Assembly: GCF_001477655.1 (NCBI RefSeq)
Contig: NZ_CP011266.1
Coordinates: 124,001-188,000, forward strand
Source: Methanobrevibacter millerae
Lineage (GTDB): Archaea; Methanobacteriota; Methanobacteria; Methanobacteriales; Methanobacteriaceae
DNA length: 64,000 bases
Direction: 5' to 3'
This document shows positions 1 to 8,679 of the stretch, piece after piece (the stretch's first letter is position 1; every line of letters begins with the position of its first letter). Below the pieces are notes generated by a model. That model was given only the letters and a program-made list of their open reading frames with translations. It searched no databases and was not told the DNA's origin. A program made the position numbers and the translations under genes.

Positions 1-101
1 AATCAAGAATCAGAAAATTAGCAGCTTACTATGTAAATGAAGGCGAATTACCAGAAGGTTGGAGATATAATCCACAACAAGCAGCACTCCTTGTTAAATA
101 G
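1..101 (+). CDS. rps15: Ribosomal protein S15 (archaeal), C-terminal end only
   Basis: The first bases read, from position 3, as the C-terminal tail of archaeal ribosomal protein S15 (uS15) and stop at TAG 99-101. The tail contains [19 protein letters not shown] followed by [12 protein letters not shown], which is typical of the archaeal S15 C-terminus. The protein is part of the small ribosomal subunit and binds 16S rRNA. The 5' part lies outside the window. An rps15 gene next to a RecJ-like DHH protein is a common archaeal arrangement, and the next gene starts within about 20 bases. The downstream open frame can be extended back into this gene, but that overlap is not real coding sequence. 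Confidence 0.93.
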   Translation, partial: SRIRKLAAYYVNEGELPEGWRYNPQQAALLVK

Positions 102-120
102 GGCTAGTGAAGCTAGTAAT

Positions 121-1422
121 ATGCTCAAAGAGCATATTGAAAATGATGAAATTATTCGCATAATTTCACATAATGATGCTGATGGAATATCAGCAGCGGC
201 TGTAATAGCGAATGCTTTAAAAGAGGAAAATGCTCAATTTCACACTACTATAGTGCCTAGATTAAAAGAAGATGTAATAAATCAGCTCAGACATGAGCAA
301 CATGATTTATTTATCTTTTCTGATATGGGCAGTTCCTTTGTTAAGGAATTGAATACTTTTAAAAGTGATGTTATTATAGCTGATCACCATCAGGTGGATG
401 GAACCGAAGCAGACAGCAATCTGGTTCATGTCAATCCACACTTATTTGAAATTGATGGTAGTAAAGATTTATCCGGGGCAGGTTCAGCATATTTGTGTGT
501 TCGTGACTTGGATAAAAAACATTTTGCTTATTTTGCACTTGTAGGTGCTTTTGGTGACATGCAAGGCCAAGACGGATTTAATGGTGTCAATAAACTAATT
601 TTAGAAGATGCAAAAGAAACCAATCTAGAAATTAATGAGGATTTAAAAATTGTTTCAAAAGCATCAGAACCATTATTCAAATCTCTTGCTTACACTTTCA
701 CCCCACCATTGCCTGGTATCAGTGGTGATTTGGAAGGTTCTACCGCATTTTTAGAAAAAATTGGTTTATCTTACGGTATTAAATTTACTGATTTGGCTGA
801 TGAAGAAAAAGATGTATTGACAGCTGAATTAATAAAGATTAATCCGGATATTTATGGAGATTGCTATTTGATTCCAAAAGAAATTCCAATGCTTAAGGAT
901 TTGGAGGAATATGCATATATTTTAGATGCTTGCGGTAAAAACAAAAAATTTGGGTTGGCATTGAGCATTGCTTTAGGTGAAAGAGAAAAAGCACTATCTA
1001 CAGCAACAGAATTGCAACGTAAATATCGTGACCAAATAGTGAAAGGTCTCGAATGGGTAAAAAGAGAAGGTGCTGTTCAATTAAATTCATCACAATATTT
1101 ATACAGTGAAGATAAAGTTTTAAAATCTGTGATGGGTACTATTGCCAGTATTGGATTATCTGTTGAATTGATTGATTCATCAAAACCAGTATTGGGATTG
1201 TCAAGACTTCACAATGATATTAAAATATCCGGTAGAACAACCAGAGATATGGTTGAACGTGGAGTGGATTTAGGAAAGGCTTTACGTGATAGTTCAAACA
1301 ATTTCGGTGGACAAGGAGGGGGCCACGATATTGCAGCAGGAGCTATGATACCTTATGAAAGCAAAGATAATTTTCTCCATTTATTTGATGAAATGATTGA
1401 ATACCAATTAAATAATGATTAA
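121..1422 (+). CDS. RecJ-like DHH/DHHA1 single-strand exonuclease (GAN-type)
   Basis: About 433 residues. It carries the DHH phosphoesterase motifs in order: [13 protein letters not shown] (metal-binding Asp pair), [15 protein letters not shown] (the DHH motif) and [10 protein letters not shown]-terminal DHHA1 domain follows, with [12 protein letters not shown] and [13 protein letters not shown]. Archaeal members are Mn/Mg-dependent nucleases; some, called GAN, bind GINS in the replisome, and others act on RNA or in repair. The frame is open from ATG 37, but 37-101 is the S15 tail, so the start must lie later. I prefer ATG 121, with GTGA at 107-110; TTG 91, overlapping S15 by 11 bases, is the alternative. 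Its stop abuts the start of the aconitase X gene, so the two are probably cotranscribed. Replication versus RNA turnover cannot be decided from sequence. Confidence 0.88.
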   Translation: MLKEHIENDEIIRIISHNDADGISAAAVIANALKEENAQFHTTIVPRLKEDVINQLRHEQHDLFIFSDMGSSFVKELNTFKSDVIIADHHQVDGTEADSNLVHVNPHLFEIDGSKDLSGAGSAYLCVRDLDKKHFAYFALVGAFGDMQGQDGFNGVNKLILEDAKETNLEINEDLKIVSKASEPLFKSLAYTFTPPLPGISGDLEGSTAFLEKIGLSYGIKFTDLADEEKDVLTAELIKINPDIYGDCYLIPKEIPMLKDLEEYAYILDACGKNKKFGLALSIALGEREKALSTATELQRKYRDQIVKGLEWVKREGAVQLNSSQYLYSEDKVLKSVMGTIASIGLSVELIDSSKPVLGLSRLHNDIKISGRTTRDMVERGVDLGKALRDSSNNFGGQGGGHDIAAGAMIPYESKDNFLHLFDEMIEYQLNND

Positions 1423-1423
1423 T

Positions 1424-2611
1424 ATGTTTTTAACTAAAAAAGAAGAACAAATGTGTGATGGTGAATTTGGTGAAACCATCCGTAAAAGTATGGATATTCT
1501 GGTTGCTTTGGGAGACATTTACGGAGCTTCTAAGTTAGTTGACATTACGTCCGCTCAGGTATCTGGAGTTTCATATAAAACCATAGGTCAGGCAGGTTTG
1601 GAATACCTTGAAGACTTGGCCAGTGAAGAGTTTGAATATTCAGGAATTAATGCTTCACTCAATCCTCCGGGAACTGATTTGGATAACTGGGAAGCTTTAG
1701 GATTTCCGAAAGAATTTTCCATTAAGCAAAATCAAATTGTGGATGCATATGGAAAGCTTGGAATTTCTAAGACTTGTACCTGCACACCGTATCTTGTAGG
1801 TAATGTTCCTAGATTTAGAGATCATGTATCATGGTCTGAATCATCTGCGGTTGCTTATGTTAATTCAGTAATTGGTGCACGTACTAATCGCGAAGGGGGC
1901 CCTGCGGCTCTTGCAGCAGCTATTGTTGGCAAAACTCCTCTTTATGGATTCCACTTGGATGAAAATAGAAAAGCTAACTTGATTGTTAATGTCAACACTG
2001 AATTGTCTGGTGCTGATTGGGGTGCATTAGGCTATATTGTTGGAAAAACTGTTGGTGGCGGGGTGCCTTATTTTAAAGTTCAAAATTCACCAAACAATAA
2101 TGATTTGAAAACTTTGGGTGCTGCTCTTGCTTCATCAGGATCAGTAGCATTATATCATATGGAGAATGTAACTCCTGAATGGTCCGCTGCAGGAAAAGAT
2201 GATGTTGAAGATTATATGTTCGTTGGTGATAAGGAGATTTTAGAAACTCGCCAAAAATTAACTACAACAGACCGTGAAGCGGATTTAATCTGTTTGGGAT
2301 GTCCGCATGCTTCACTTGAAGAGATAAAAAATGTTGCAAATATCGTTGAAGGCAAAACCATTAAAAATAAATTATGGATTTGTACTTCAGTATCAGTTAA
2401 GGCAACAGCAGATAGGATGGGATATACAAAAATAATTGAGGCTTCTGGCGGAAACGTTGTATGTGACACATGTATGGTTGTAGCTCCAATTGAGGATATG
2501 GGCTTTGAGGTCATTGGTGTCAATTCAGCTAAGGCTGCTAATTATGTTCCTTCTATGTGTGGACTTGATGTTGTTTATGATGATGTGGAAAATCTTATTC
2601 ATTTCGAATAG
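1424..2611 (+). CDS. Aconitase X catalytic subunit; probable phosphomevalonate dehydratase large subunit
   Basis: About 395 residues of the aconitase X (formerly DUF521) family. In archaea this subunit pairs with a small swivelling subunit as phosphomevalonate dehydratase of the modified mevalonate pathway, converting mevalonate 5-phosphate to trans-anhydromevalonate 5-phosphate for isoprenoid lipids. Family signatures visible are an N-terminal [29 protein letters not shown] in the middle, and cysteines in [15 protein letters not shown] and CDTCMVV that could hold an iron-sulfur cluster. ATG 1415 overlaps the previous stop and is possible; ATG 1424 is chosen because family members begin MxLTKxEE. 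The small subunit is not in the window. Bacterial relatives act on cis-3-hydroxyproline, but the archaeal context favours the mevalonate role. Confidence 0.85.
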   Translation: MFLTKKEEQMCDGEFGETIRKSMDILVALGDIYGASKLVDITSAQVSGVSYKTIGQAGLEYLEDLASEEFEYSGINASLNPPGTDLDNWEALGFPKEFSIKQNQIVDAYGKLGISKTCTCTPYLVGNVPRFRDHVSWSESSAVAYVNSVIGARTNREGGPAALAAAIVGKTPLYGFHLDENRKANLIVNVNTELSGADWGALGYIVGKTVGGGVPYFKVQNSPNNNDLKTLGAALASSGSVALYHMENVTPEWSAAGKDDVEDYMFVGDKEILETRQKLTTTDREADLICLGCPHASLEEIKNVANIVEGKTIKNKLWICTSVSVKATADRMGYTKIIEASGGNVVCDTCMVVAPIEDMGFEVIGVNSAKAANYVPSMCGLDVVYDDVENLIHFE

Positions 2612-2785
2612 GATTTAATTTTTACTTTTTTTATATTTGATTTTAGAGAATTCCATTGATTGCTATTATTGTGGGATTTTTCAAATATTTTTTGGAAATC
2701 ATAATATTTCATATTGTTTTAAAAAATTTTAATATCTATAATCTACAAATTATTCAATGTATAATTTAGTTTATAGGTAGTTTTT
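2612..2785. other. AT-rich intergenic spacer
   Basis: This short spacer has T-runs just after the aconitase X gene that may end transcription, and an AT-rich stretch before the zinc-ribbon gene. AGGTAG at 2775-2780 is a weak ribosome site for ATG 2786. No RNA gene or ORF is visible. Confidence 0.4.
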
Positions 2786-3553
2786 ATGAATGAATTAATG
2801 TGTGAAATGTGTGGAAGTAATATGCTTACAAGGGAGGGTGGATTTTATGTCTGCCAAGCTTGTGGTACTAAATTTCCTGCAAATGACTCTCCATCTGGTG
2901 GAAATCAACAAAATAATGATGATGGATCTTCTTCTGAGTTAGATAATTTATATGAACTTGCAAGAAGGGCAAATGAAAATGGGGATAGTGACTTTGCATA
3001 TAAATATTACAGTGAAATATTAATTAAAAATCCTAATGACTGGGAAGCTCAATTTTATGCAGGTTTTTTCAGGGCTTATTCGTATGATTTTTTAGATGAA
3101 CGTGGAATAGATGAATTTTATAGTTCAATAGCATCTGCTGTTTCAATTGTTGAAAGTCTTGATGATGTTGAAGAGAAAAAAGAAGCAATAGGAATATTCA
3201 CTGATGAGACACTAGGGCTTGTTGAAAATTATTATACATCATATTCTGAAGAACTTGAATATGAAGGTCCTGATGGAGAATATTATGCTTGGTATATTAA
3301 TGTTCTTTTGGAATTAAGCTATTTGTTGAATAATTATGGTGATTTGGTTGAAAATGTAACTGATGATTCATATAATGATTCTGTAGATGCTTGGATTTAT
3401 TCAATTGATATTCATACGCCTTTATATAAACATATTGGCTTTTTTGACATGGGGGAGCATGATAAATATATTGATACTTATGTTGAAAAAATACATCAAT
3501 ATAATCCGGATTATGTAAAACCTAGACCTAAAAAAATATTTGGAATAATATAA
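2786..3553 (+). CDS. Zinc-ribbon and TPR-like protein of unknown function
   Basis: 255 residues. Residues 6-26 form a zinc ribbon (CEMC and CQAC), followed by a polar linker rich in Asn, Gly and Ser at about 33-50 and then a mostly helical acidic region. That region starts with a TPR-like segment (LYELARRANENGDSDFAYKY, then YSEILIKNPNDWEAQFYAG). No signal peptide or membrane segment is seen, so it is probably cytoplasmic. It lies 18 bases upstream of the SPFH/zinc-ribbon gene, which strongly suggests one transcript and a shared function, for example at the membrane through the SPFH protein. I do not recognise a specific family function; the zinc ribbon may serve protein contacts rather than nucleic acid binding. 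Confidence 0.75.
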   Translation: MNELMCEMCGSNMLTREGGFYVCQACGTKFPANDSPSGGNQQNNDDGSSSELDNLYELARRANENGDSDFAYKYYSEILIKNPNDWEAQFYAGFFRAYSYDFLDERGIDEFYSSIASAVSIVESLDDVEEKKEAIGIFTDETLGLVENYYTSYSEELEYEGPDGEYYAWYINVLLELSYLLNNYGDLVENVTDDSYNDSVDAWIYSIDIHTPLYKHIGFFDMGEHDKYIDTYVEKIHQYNPDYVKPRPKKIFGII

Positions 3554-3559
3554 TATTAT

Positions 3560-3574
3560 GGAGGAATTATATTG
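3560..3574 (+). promoter_or_regulatory. Ribosome site that fixes a TTG start
   Basis: GGAGG at 3560-3564 lies seven bases before TTG 3572. No ATG or GTG in that frame lies close to it, so the SPFH gene most likely starts with TTG. Confidence 0.7.
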
Positions 3575-4696
3575 GTTGAACTTTTAAAAGTAATCAAATT
3601 TGAAGGAGATAAAGACACTTTAGTTTGGAAACATCCTGCAGAGGATTTTAACACTCATTCTAAATTAATAGTTCATGAATCACAAGTGGCTATATTTTAT
3701 AAAGATGGAAAGGCTTTGGATGAATTCGGGCCTGGAAAATACACTTTGGAAACAGGTAACATTCCTATTTTGAGAGGACTCATTAATCTTCCAACTGAAG
3801 GGGTTAGTCAATTCCATTGTGAAGTATACTTTATAAATAAGGCGACTTCTTTAAATGTAATTTGGGGAACCAACAGTCGTTTTCCAGTAATAGAGCCAAC
3901 ATTTCAAATTCCTATTAATGTTGGAGCATCTGGAGTAATGGATATTGTTATTGAAGATGCAAGGAAATTTATGGTAAATGTAATGGGAACACAAACTTTT
4001 AACACTGTAGATCAGTTGACTGATTATTTCAAAGGTAAAATCACTACTAAAGTTAAAAACTACTTGTCTAAAATAATGTCTGAAGTAAGTTATTATAATA
4101 TCACCCAGCATCTGGAAGAAATCTCCCAGGCACTCCATGAAAAGTTAAAAGTGGATTTTGAGGAATATGGTGTAAATCTTGTCACTTTTTATATTTCAAA
4201 TATTATTGTTCCTAAAGAAGAAACAAAAAAGCTTGAAGAAGTATTAAACAAAAAAATGGAATATGGTACACTCGGATTCAATTGGGCAGATGAACAAATG
4301 GCTGATGTCGCTAAAAAATATGCAGAAAATCCTGGAAATAAAGGGGGAGTTGATGGGATGGTAGCAGGTTTTCCAATGGCAATGGCATTTGGTCAGATGT
4401 TAGGAAACAATGTCGGAGGAAATATGGCTGGAGGGCTGTTTGGAGGTGCTCAAAACTTTGGAGCAAATCAACAGCAAGCAAATCAAAATCCTTCCCAGCA
4501 ACAACCGGTTAATAATGAACCACAGGGGGATGTTTTATTCTGTACAAAATGTGGAAATAAATTAGCTCCAGATGCAGTATTCTGTTCAAAATGTGGAAAT
4601 AAAGTACAACAAGAACTAAAATGTAGTAACTGTGGTAGATCACTTGAACCTGGTGACATGTTCTGTTCTGGCTGTGGGCATCCAGTAAACGAATAG
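3572..4696 (+). CDS. SPFH-domain protein (virion core protein/YdjI-like) with C-terminal double zinc ribbon
   Basis: 374 residues. Residues 1 to about 230 match the SPFH (band 7) type known as the virion core protein or YdjI-like family: VWKHPAEDF, VHESQVAIFYKDGKAL, FGPGKYTLET and a helical stretch ending KKLEEVLNKK. A glycine-rich segment (about 250-295) and a Gln/Asn linker follow. Two zinc ribbons close the protein: CTKCGNKLAPDAVFCSKCG, then CSNCGRSLEPGDMFCSGCG. SPFH proteins build oligomeric membrane-associated scaffolds, and bacterial YdjI-like proteins are linked to membrane stress. There is no transmembrane segment, so attachment would be peripheral. The start is TTG. Together with the preceding zinc-ribbon protein it makes a two-gene unit ended by a hairpin. 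Confidence 0.82.
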   Translation: MVELLKVIKFEGDKDTLVWKHPAEDFNTHSKLIVHESQVAIFYKDGKALDEFGPGKYTLETGNIPILRGLINLPTEGVSQFHCEVYFINKATSLNVIWGTNSRFPVIEPTFQIPINVGASGVMDIVIEDARKFMVNVMGTQTFNTVDQLTDYFKGKITTKVKNYLSKIMSEVSYYNITQHLEEISQALHEKLKVDFEEYGVNLVTFYISNIIVPKEETKKLEEVLNKKMEYGTLGFNWADEQMADVAKKYAENPGNKGGVDGMVAGFPMAMAFGQMLGNNVGGNMAGGLFGGAQNFGANQQQANQNPSQQQPVNNEPQGDVLFCTKCGNKLAPDAVFCSKCGNKVQQELKCSNCGRSLEPGDMFCSGCGHPVNE

Positions 4697-4727
4697 ATGA
4701 AAATTATTTTTCATCTTATTATTTTTT
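4696..4727 (+). terminator. Hairpin terminator after the SPFH gene
   Basis: GATGAAAA (4696-4703) pairs with TTTTCATC (4708-4715) around a four-base loop, followed by a T-rich tract. The last base of the stop codon is the first base of the stem. Confidence 0.65.
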
Positions 4728-4784
4728 ACTTTGGTTTTTGTCAAAATTAATATTTTTCGAGAAAGTTTTCTTATATTAAATTTA

Positions 4785-4823
4785 AAAAAATAAAAAGAAC
4801 AGTTTTTAATAATTTTAATTATT
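4785..4823 (-). terminator. Probable terminator of the minus-strand secreted-protein gene
   Basis: On the minus strand, just past the stop codon, the sequence holds a small hairpin (AATAATT and AATTATT, 4808-4823) and then T-tracts corresponding to the A-rich 4785-4798. Convergence with the SPFH gene also makes a terminator likely here. Confidence 0.45.
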
Positions 4824-5229
4824 TAAGAACTGCTGCGATTAAATCTTCTGAAGGTGCTTCAATATTCACAATCACACGTTTATTATCTTGGTCTTGGAAA
4901 ATAAAAACACTTTTACCATCTTTTTGCTCAAAGAATCCTTGTTTTCCTGAAATAGTTTTTTCAACAATGCTTTCTTTCATTCCGTCACGAGTTAAGTTAG
5001 CATCTTTAGATAATTCGTATGTTGATACATTAATTTGTTGGTCATTTTTTTGCATAATAGTAACATTTTGCTTAGCGTCAACACCCATTAATGATACTTC
5101 TTTATTTTCAGAACCTAAGTCCTTTTTCACTTCAAATCCATCAGGTGTATTGAAGTTTACAGCAGAAACAGCAACGACTGATACTGCCAGTACTAGTAAT
5201 ATACCTATTAAAAATATTTTTTTATTCAT
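4819..5229 (-). CDS. Small secreted protein, paralogue of the one at 34446-34961
   Basis: 136 residues. An N-terminal signal peptide (MNKKIFLIGILLVLAVSVVA, cleavage probably after VSA) is followed by about 110 polar residues and no second membrane segment, so export is expected. The mature part resembles the second small secreted protein: a TPDGF/IPNGY element near the start, then GFFEQKDG versus GFLEKNTDG, and endings EDLIAAVLK versus EATINEILK. Function is unknown; the shape recalls small exported proteins that adjust or sense the envelope. AGGTGA (5234-5239, minus strand) is a good ribosome site for ATG 5229. A perfect palindrome lies directly upstream. It is transcribed divergently from the peptidase ALP gene. 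Confidence 0.75.
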   Translation of the reverse strand: MNKKIFLIGILLVLAVSVVAVSAVNFNTPDGFEVKKDLGSENKEVSLMGVDAKQNVTIMQKNDQQINVSTYELSKDANLTRDGMKESIVEKTISGKQGFFEQKDGKSVFIFQDQDNKRVIVNIEAPSEDLIAAVLK

Positions 5230-5239
5230 AAAATCACCT

Positions 5240-5260
5240 AATAGTGATTAAATCACTATT
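5240..5260. promoter_or_regulatory. Perfect 10-bp inverted repeat in the 5' leader (possible operator)
   Basis: AATAGTGATT (5240-5249) and AATCACTATT (5251-5260) are exact reverse complements separated by one base. The repeat begins at the edge of the ribosome site of the minus-strand secreted-protein gene and ends about 20 bases before a TATA-like element, so it could be a repressor site or an mRNA hairpin that masks the ribosome site. Confidence 0.6.
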
Positions 5261-5281
5261 ATTAAACATTATGTCTGTGGT

Positions 5282-5293
5282 AGAATATATAAC
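5282..5293 (-). promoter_or_regulatory. TATA box for the minus-strand secreted-protein gene
   Basis: On the minus strand this reads GTTATATATTCT, a good archaeal TATA element. It lies about 55 bases upstream of ATG 5229, which leaves a leader of about 30 bases containing the palindrome. Confidence 0.5.
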
Positions 5294-5357
5294 TTTTCAA
5301 TGAGAAAAATCAGTTAAGAATAGATATATTTCATTCTCTAATTGTTCTTGGATAATC

Positions 5358-5368
5358 TATAAATAATT
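5358..5368 (+). promoter_or_regulatory. TATA box for the peptidase ALP gene
   Basis: CTATAAATAAT lies about 60 bases before TTG 5424. Initiation about 25 bases downstream would give a leader of about 35 bases carrying GGTGA at 5415-5419. Confidence 0.5.
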
Positions 5369-5423
5369 TAAATTTTAAATTCTTAAATATTATCATATAA
5401 TAATTATGTAAAATGGTGATATA

Positions 5424-8400
5424 TTGAAAAAGTTTTTTATACTACTTTTAATAGTACTCTTTTTTTCAGTTTCTGCTGTTGCGGCTGAGGGAAATTTTAC
5501 CTCACTTCAAAGTGAAATTGAACAGAGTAGTGAAATGATTGAGATATCTCAGGACTACGTCTATGATGTTGATGTGGATTCAAATATCTCTGATGGAATA
5601 TACGTTAACAAAAAGAATTTTGTAATAGAAGGTAACGGACACACAATTGATGCAAAAAACTACTCAAGAATTTTTCAATTTGCTGGAGACAATATTACAT
5701 TAAGCAATTTAATTCTTACTAATGGTTTTGCTGAAAATGGTGGGGCTATTACTACAATCGCTCCGCTAACCTTGAACAATGTAACATTCATATCTAATAG
5801 GGCAACTGATTGTGGGGGTGCTATTTCAACGTTCCCTCAACTTGTCGTTAATAACTGTCTTTTTGATTCAAATTATGCTAAGAATGGTGCTGCAATTTCA
5901 TCATTACTACAGTCTGTAATAATAATAGGCAGTACATTTCAAAATTTCAATGCTAATTATGCAATAGTGAATGTAAAGTCAGCAATTGTTGTCAATTCAA
6001 CCTTTATGGATTCAAGTTCACAATATGCGACTGCAATTTATACTACTGGTGCTACTGTCTTGAATAATACTAATTTCATTAACTTGCATGCAAATAAAAC
6101 GGCAGGTGCTGTAGGTTTAAAAAATTTCCAGCTATGTGTCATTGATAACTGTACATTTATAAACACTACAGCGGTTAAAAATGGTGGTGCTGTTTATTTG
6201 GACACTGAAAACTTTTTTGCGGATGATACTGCAGTGTTAGTAAACAATTCAAAATTCATCAACTCTTCAGGTGATTTTGGAGGAGCTTTTGTTCACTTGT
6301 CAGGTAACTTGTCTATTGAAAATTCCTTATTCTGGAATAATGTTGCAAAATATGCTGGAGGGGCAGTTTATGTTTCTGAGGCTCCTGTTGGAATTTCCAA
6401 CACCACTTTTCTTAATAATAGGGTAAGCGAAAACTATACTCAAACAGGTGCTTTCCACTTGTATATGGGCGGGGCAGCTGTCAGTGATTTAAACTTTATT
6501 AATAATACTGGTGCAATATATGTAAAAGAGGCTATACTATATTTAAATGATTCATATTTCGATAATAATGGTTATGGAGTATATAGTGTCTATGACAATG
6601 ACATCAAAATGAATAATAACATTTTTAAAAATTCTAATTATTCATTGAATAACACAGACTATATATATCATTTCGATAATGAAGACATGAATGTGGATTT
6701 GATAAATAATACCATAACTGTTGATAAACTTCCCAAATATTTCAACCTGAACGATTGGGGTTGGGTAAGTTCTATTAAGGACCAAGGTAGTATGGGTGCT
6801 TGCTGGGCATTTGGTATCACAGGATCTCTTGAATCAGCATTGCTTAAGGCAACTGGTGTTGAATATACTTTTTCAGTTAACAATATGAAAGATTTAATGC
6901 TTAAATATTCTTCTTTTGGATCATTGAGTGATGAGGGCGGTCTTGGATTTTTCGGTGTAGCTTATCTGCTTTCATGGTTGGGAGCATTTTCCGAGGAGTA
7001 TGATACCTATGACGAATTGGGAAAATTATCTCCTATCATTTTTGATGTTGCTAAGTATCATGTTCATGATGTGGTAATTATTCCGCCAAGAAAAAACGTG
7101 ACAGATAACAATTTACTTAAGAGAGCTATAATTGATTATGGTTCTTTAATTGTTGGTTACATGGCTCATGACTCATATCCTTATTATAATGGAACAAATG
7201 GTGCTCAATATTACAATGAAACTGGTGATGGAAACCATATGGTTTCTCTTGTTGGATGGGATGACAACTATTCTAAAAATAATTTCATAATAACTCCTCC
7301 AGGTGATGGGGCATGGATTATCAAAAACAGTTATGGTGAAAATCATGGTGTTAATGGTTATGATTATGTTTCTTATTATGATTTAACATTTTCATTCGGC
7401 AACCCTGCATACGCGTTTATCATATCAGAATCCAAAAACTACACTGGAATTTATCAAACAGATTATGGAGCATTTTTTTATATAAATACTACAAATCAAA
7501 CGGTATCTTATAAAAATAATTATGATAATTCATCCAATGAGTTAATCAGTGCCATTGGTACATTTTTCAGAAATGCTAACCAAAATTATACATTTGAAAT
7601 CTATGTCAATGACAATTTGAAGTTAACTCAAAATGGAACAAGTTATTATGCAGGATATCATACTATTGATTTGCAAAAAGAAATCCCATTAAAGAATGGA
7701 GATAACTTTACTGTTGTAATGACAACTGATTCCCTACCGTTACTTAATCAATCTAGGATAAAATTCCAACATGGTCGTTCATATGTTAAATATGGTGATG
7801 AATGGGAAGATTTATCTTTAAAAAATGCAACTGTTTCCCTTAAGGTCTATACAAAAGGATTTGATCTTTATACTGAAGATTTGGTTAAAATCTATAAGAA
7901 CGATTCTAAATTTGAAGCAAATATTGGTGTAGCTAATGAAACCGTAACATTTAAAGTTAATGGAGTTAATTATAATAGGACATCTGATGAAAAGGGTGTT
8001 GCTAGAATATCTATTAACTTAAACCCTGGAAATTACACCATTAAAACAATTTTCAATGGAACAACTGTGGAAAACACAATCACAGTTTTACCTACATTAA
8101 TCGCAAATAATTTAGTAAAATACTTTAGAAACGATTCACAGTTCTATGTTTCATTGATTGACGGTGAAGGAAAACCTGTTTCAAATGTAAATATTACAAT
8201 GAATATTAATGGAGTATTATATAATAGAACAACTAACGAAAATGGGACTGCTAGATTAAACATAAACTTAAATCCTGGTGTTTACATATTGACTGCAATC
8301 GATTATTTAACTGGTCTTCAAATGTCTTATAACATCACTGTTTTGCCAGTTTTAACTGCTGAGGATTTAAACATGGTCTATAAGGATGGTTCCACATTCA

Positions 8401-8609
8401 ACGCTACTCTTGTTGATGGTCAGGGCAATCCATTATTTGGTGTTGATTTAACGTTCAATATCAACGGTGTGTTCTATAATCGTACAACTGATGAAAATGG
8501 GGTTGCTAAATTAAATATCAATTTAATGGCGGGTGAATATATAATAACTTCACAATATGGCCAAGCAATGCTATCAAACAAAATTACTATTGCTGCAAAA
8601 GAGGAATAA
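5424..8609 (+). CDS. Adhesin-like protein with beta-helix, papain-like (C1) peptidase and C-terminal wall-type repeats
   Basis: 1061 residues, TTG start with GGTGA just upstream. Parts in order: signal peptide (1-20); right-handed beta-helix with GGA turns (about 40-420); a C1-family cysteine peptidase with QGSMGACWAFG (Gln454, Cys460), GNHMVSLVGWDD (His605) and AWIIKNSYGE (Asn635), so the catalytic set is complete; a lectin-like domain after the peptidase (about 655-810), of the type often fused to such peptidases; and three repeats of about 85 residues (about 813-1056) with the pattern NINGVFYNRTTDENG...LNINL.PG.YIIT. The last module also ends two other ALPs here. There is no C-terminal membrane segment, so wall binding through the repeats is inferred. 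The substrate is unknown; it could process neighbouring giant adhesins or attack host, dietary or rival proteins. Confidence 0.88.
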   Translation: MKKFFILLLIVLFFSVSAVAAEGNFTSLQSEIEQSSEMIEISQDYVYDVDVDSNISDGIYVNKKNFVIEGNGHTIDAKNYSRIFQFAGDNITLSNLILTNGFAENGGAITTIAPLTLNNVTFISNRATDCGGAISTFPQLVVNNCLFDSNYAKNGAAISSLLQSVIIIGSTFQNFNANYAIVNVKSAIVVNSTFMDSSSQYATAIYTTGATVLNNTNFINLHANKTAGAVGLKNFQLCVIDNCTFINTTAVKNGGAVYLDTENFFADDTAVLVNNSKFINSSGDFGGAFVHLSGNLSIENSLFWNNVAKYAGGAVYVSEAPVGISNTTFLNNRVSENYTQTGAFHLYMGGAAVSDLNFINNTGAIYVKEAILYLNDSYFDNNGYGVYSVYDNDIKMNNNIFKNSNYSLNNTDYIYHFDNEDMNVDLINNTITVDKLPKYFNLNDWGWVSSIKDQGSMGACWAFGITGSLESALLKATGVEYTFSVNNMKDLMLKYSSFGSLSDEGGLGFFGVAYLLSWLGAFSEEYDTYDELGKLSPIIFDVAKYHVHDVVIIPPRKNVTDNNLLKRAIIDYGSLIVGYMAHDSYPYYNGTNGAQYYNETGDGNHMVSLVGWDDNYSKNNFIITPPGDGAWIIKNSYGENHGVNGYDYVSYYDLTFSFGNPAYAFIISESKNYTGIYQTDYGAFFYINTTNQTVSYKNNYDNSSNELISAIGTFFRNANQNYTFEIYVNDNLKLTQNGTSYYAGYHTIDLQKEIPLKNGDNFTVVMTTDSLPLLNQSRIKFQHGRSYVKYGDEWEDLSLKNATVSLKVYTKGFDLYTEDLVKIYKNDSKFEANIGVANETVTFKVNGVNYNRTSDEKGVARISINLNPGNYTIKTIFNGTTVENTITVLPTLIANNLVKYFRNDSQFYVSLIDGEGKPVSNVNITMNINGVLYNRTTNENGTARLNINLNPGVYILTAIDYLTGLQMSYNITVLPVLTAEDLNMVYKDGSTFNATLVDGQGNPLFGVDLTFNINGVFYNRTTDENGVAKLNINLMAGEYIITSQYGQAMLSNKITIAAKEE

Positions 8610-8634
8610 ACTCCTCTTCTCTTTCATTTTTTTT
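8599..8634 (+). terminator. Hairpin terminator enclosing the stop codon
   Basis: AAGAGGA (8599-8605) pairs with TCCTCTT (8612-8618). The TAA stop (8607-8609) sits in the loop, and a T8 tract follows. Confidence 0.65.
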
Positions 8635-8679
8635 AAACTTAAATATAACTAAATATTATAACCTTTAAATTTAAGAAAT

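Noticed and set aside
37-120. N-terminal extension of the DHH nuclease frame back to ATG 37
   Set aside because: These bases encode the S15 tail in another frame up to the stop at 99-101, and the extra residues do not resemble the DHH family.
5424-8609. Pseudomurein endopeptidase of the PeiW/PeiP (C71) type
   Set aside because: The catalytic motifs (QGSMGACWAFG, GNHMVSLVGWDD, IIKNSYG) are of the papain C1 family, not C71.
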